6,387 nucleotides of DNA, taken from positions 1-6,387 of the forward strand of contig JAGYMT010000111.1 in NCBI GenBank assembly GCA_018400335.1, in the 5' to 3' direction. The stretch's first letter is position 1. Each line of letters opens with the position of its first letter. The position numbers and the translations under genes are program-made. Below the pieces are notes generated by a model. That model did no database searches. It worked only from the letters and a program-made list of their open reading frames with translations, and was not told the DNA's origin. Below are positions 6,311 through 6,387 of this stretch, in pieces. The DNA comes from Kiritimatiellia bacterium. GTDB lineage: Bacteria > Verrucomicrobiota > Kiritimatiellia > JAAZAB01.

Positions 6311-6387
6311 GTTCAGTGTTCAGGGGTTCAGCGTTCAGGAAATACCGAAGACTCTCCGTCCTGAACACTGAACACTGAACTCTGAAC
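6311..6387. repeat. Imperfect inverted repeat built of GTTCAG-type tandem units (reaches the window edge)
   Basis: The left arm (6311-6340) consists of four GTTCAG units spaced 7-8 bases apart. The right arm (6359-6387) consists of four CTGAAC units spaced 7 bases apart. The reverse complement of the left arm matches the right arm over about 29 bases, with a few mismatches and one length difference, around an 18-base loop (6341-6358). Transcribed from either strand it would make a long hairpin. It has no coding capacity and resembles a MITE-like or REP-like element. It may continue past the right edge. Confidence 0.7.

Noticed and set aside
6294..6311. CCATGGC-GAAT-GCCGTGG imperfect hairpin beside the terminal repeat
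   Set aside because: It is a 7-bp stem with a G-T pair, not followed by a T-run, and too short to separate from chance. It could be the outer border of the repeat element, but nothing shows it.
6311..6387. CRISPR array
   Set aside because: The units are 7-8 bases apart and inverted between arms. There are no 25-40-base direct repeats with unique spacers and no cas genes.

Overview
The window looks like chromosomal DNA from a fairly GC-rich, probably uncultivated bacterium. GC counted by hand on single 60-base lines is about 73% inside ppk (2641-2700), about 63% near the end of the CHAD gene (5281-5340) and about 45% or lower to its right (5521-5580, 6181-6240). A GH141-like beta-helix protein next to a ppk/CHAD cluster would fit PVC-group bacteria or neighbouring candidate phyla. 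This is a weak inference: no rRNA or other phylogenetic marker is present.

Layout. (1) Positions 1-1223 hold the 3' part of a plus-strand right-handed beta-helix protein whose start lies left of the window. (2) Positions 1224-1442 are intergenic, with two compact GC-rich hairpins and a candidate promoter. (3) Positions 1443-5402 are a tight plus-strand gene trio: polyphosphate kinase ppk1, an amidohydrolase-2 family metal hydrolase, and a CHAD-domain protein. Ppk1 and the hydrolase share an ATGA stop/start overlap, and only 4 bases separate the hydrolase from the CHAD gene. Ppk1 makes polyphosphate and CHAD domains bind it, so this is most simply a polyphosphate operon. The hydrolase between them is the unexplained member. 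(4) Positions 5422-6016 hold a convergent minus-strand pair in lower-GC DNA: a 65-residue small protein whose end overlaps by 53 bases the start of a stand-alone nucleotidyltransferase-fold protein (AbiEii/DUF6036-like). The arrangement recalls toxin-antitoxin or accessory NTase modules. (5) Positions 6017-6387 have no convincing gene. They hold a short dispersed-repeat-like element (about 6034-6081), a possible minus-strand promoter and Shine-Dalgarno site, and at the right edge a long imperfect inverted repeat built from tandem GTTCAG-type units (6311-6387), which resembles a small non-coding mobile or structural repeat.

No CRISPR array, tRNA, rRNA or insertion-sequence transposase was seen. 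The most interesting points are the hydrolase embedded in the polyphosphate operon, the overlapping small-protein/NTase pair with a hairpin over the second gene's ribosome-binding site, and the two repeat elements beside that pair.
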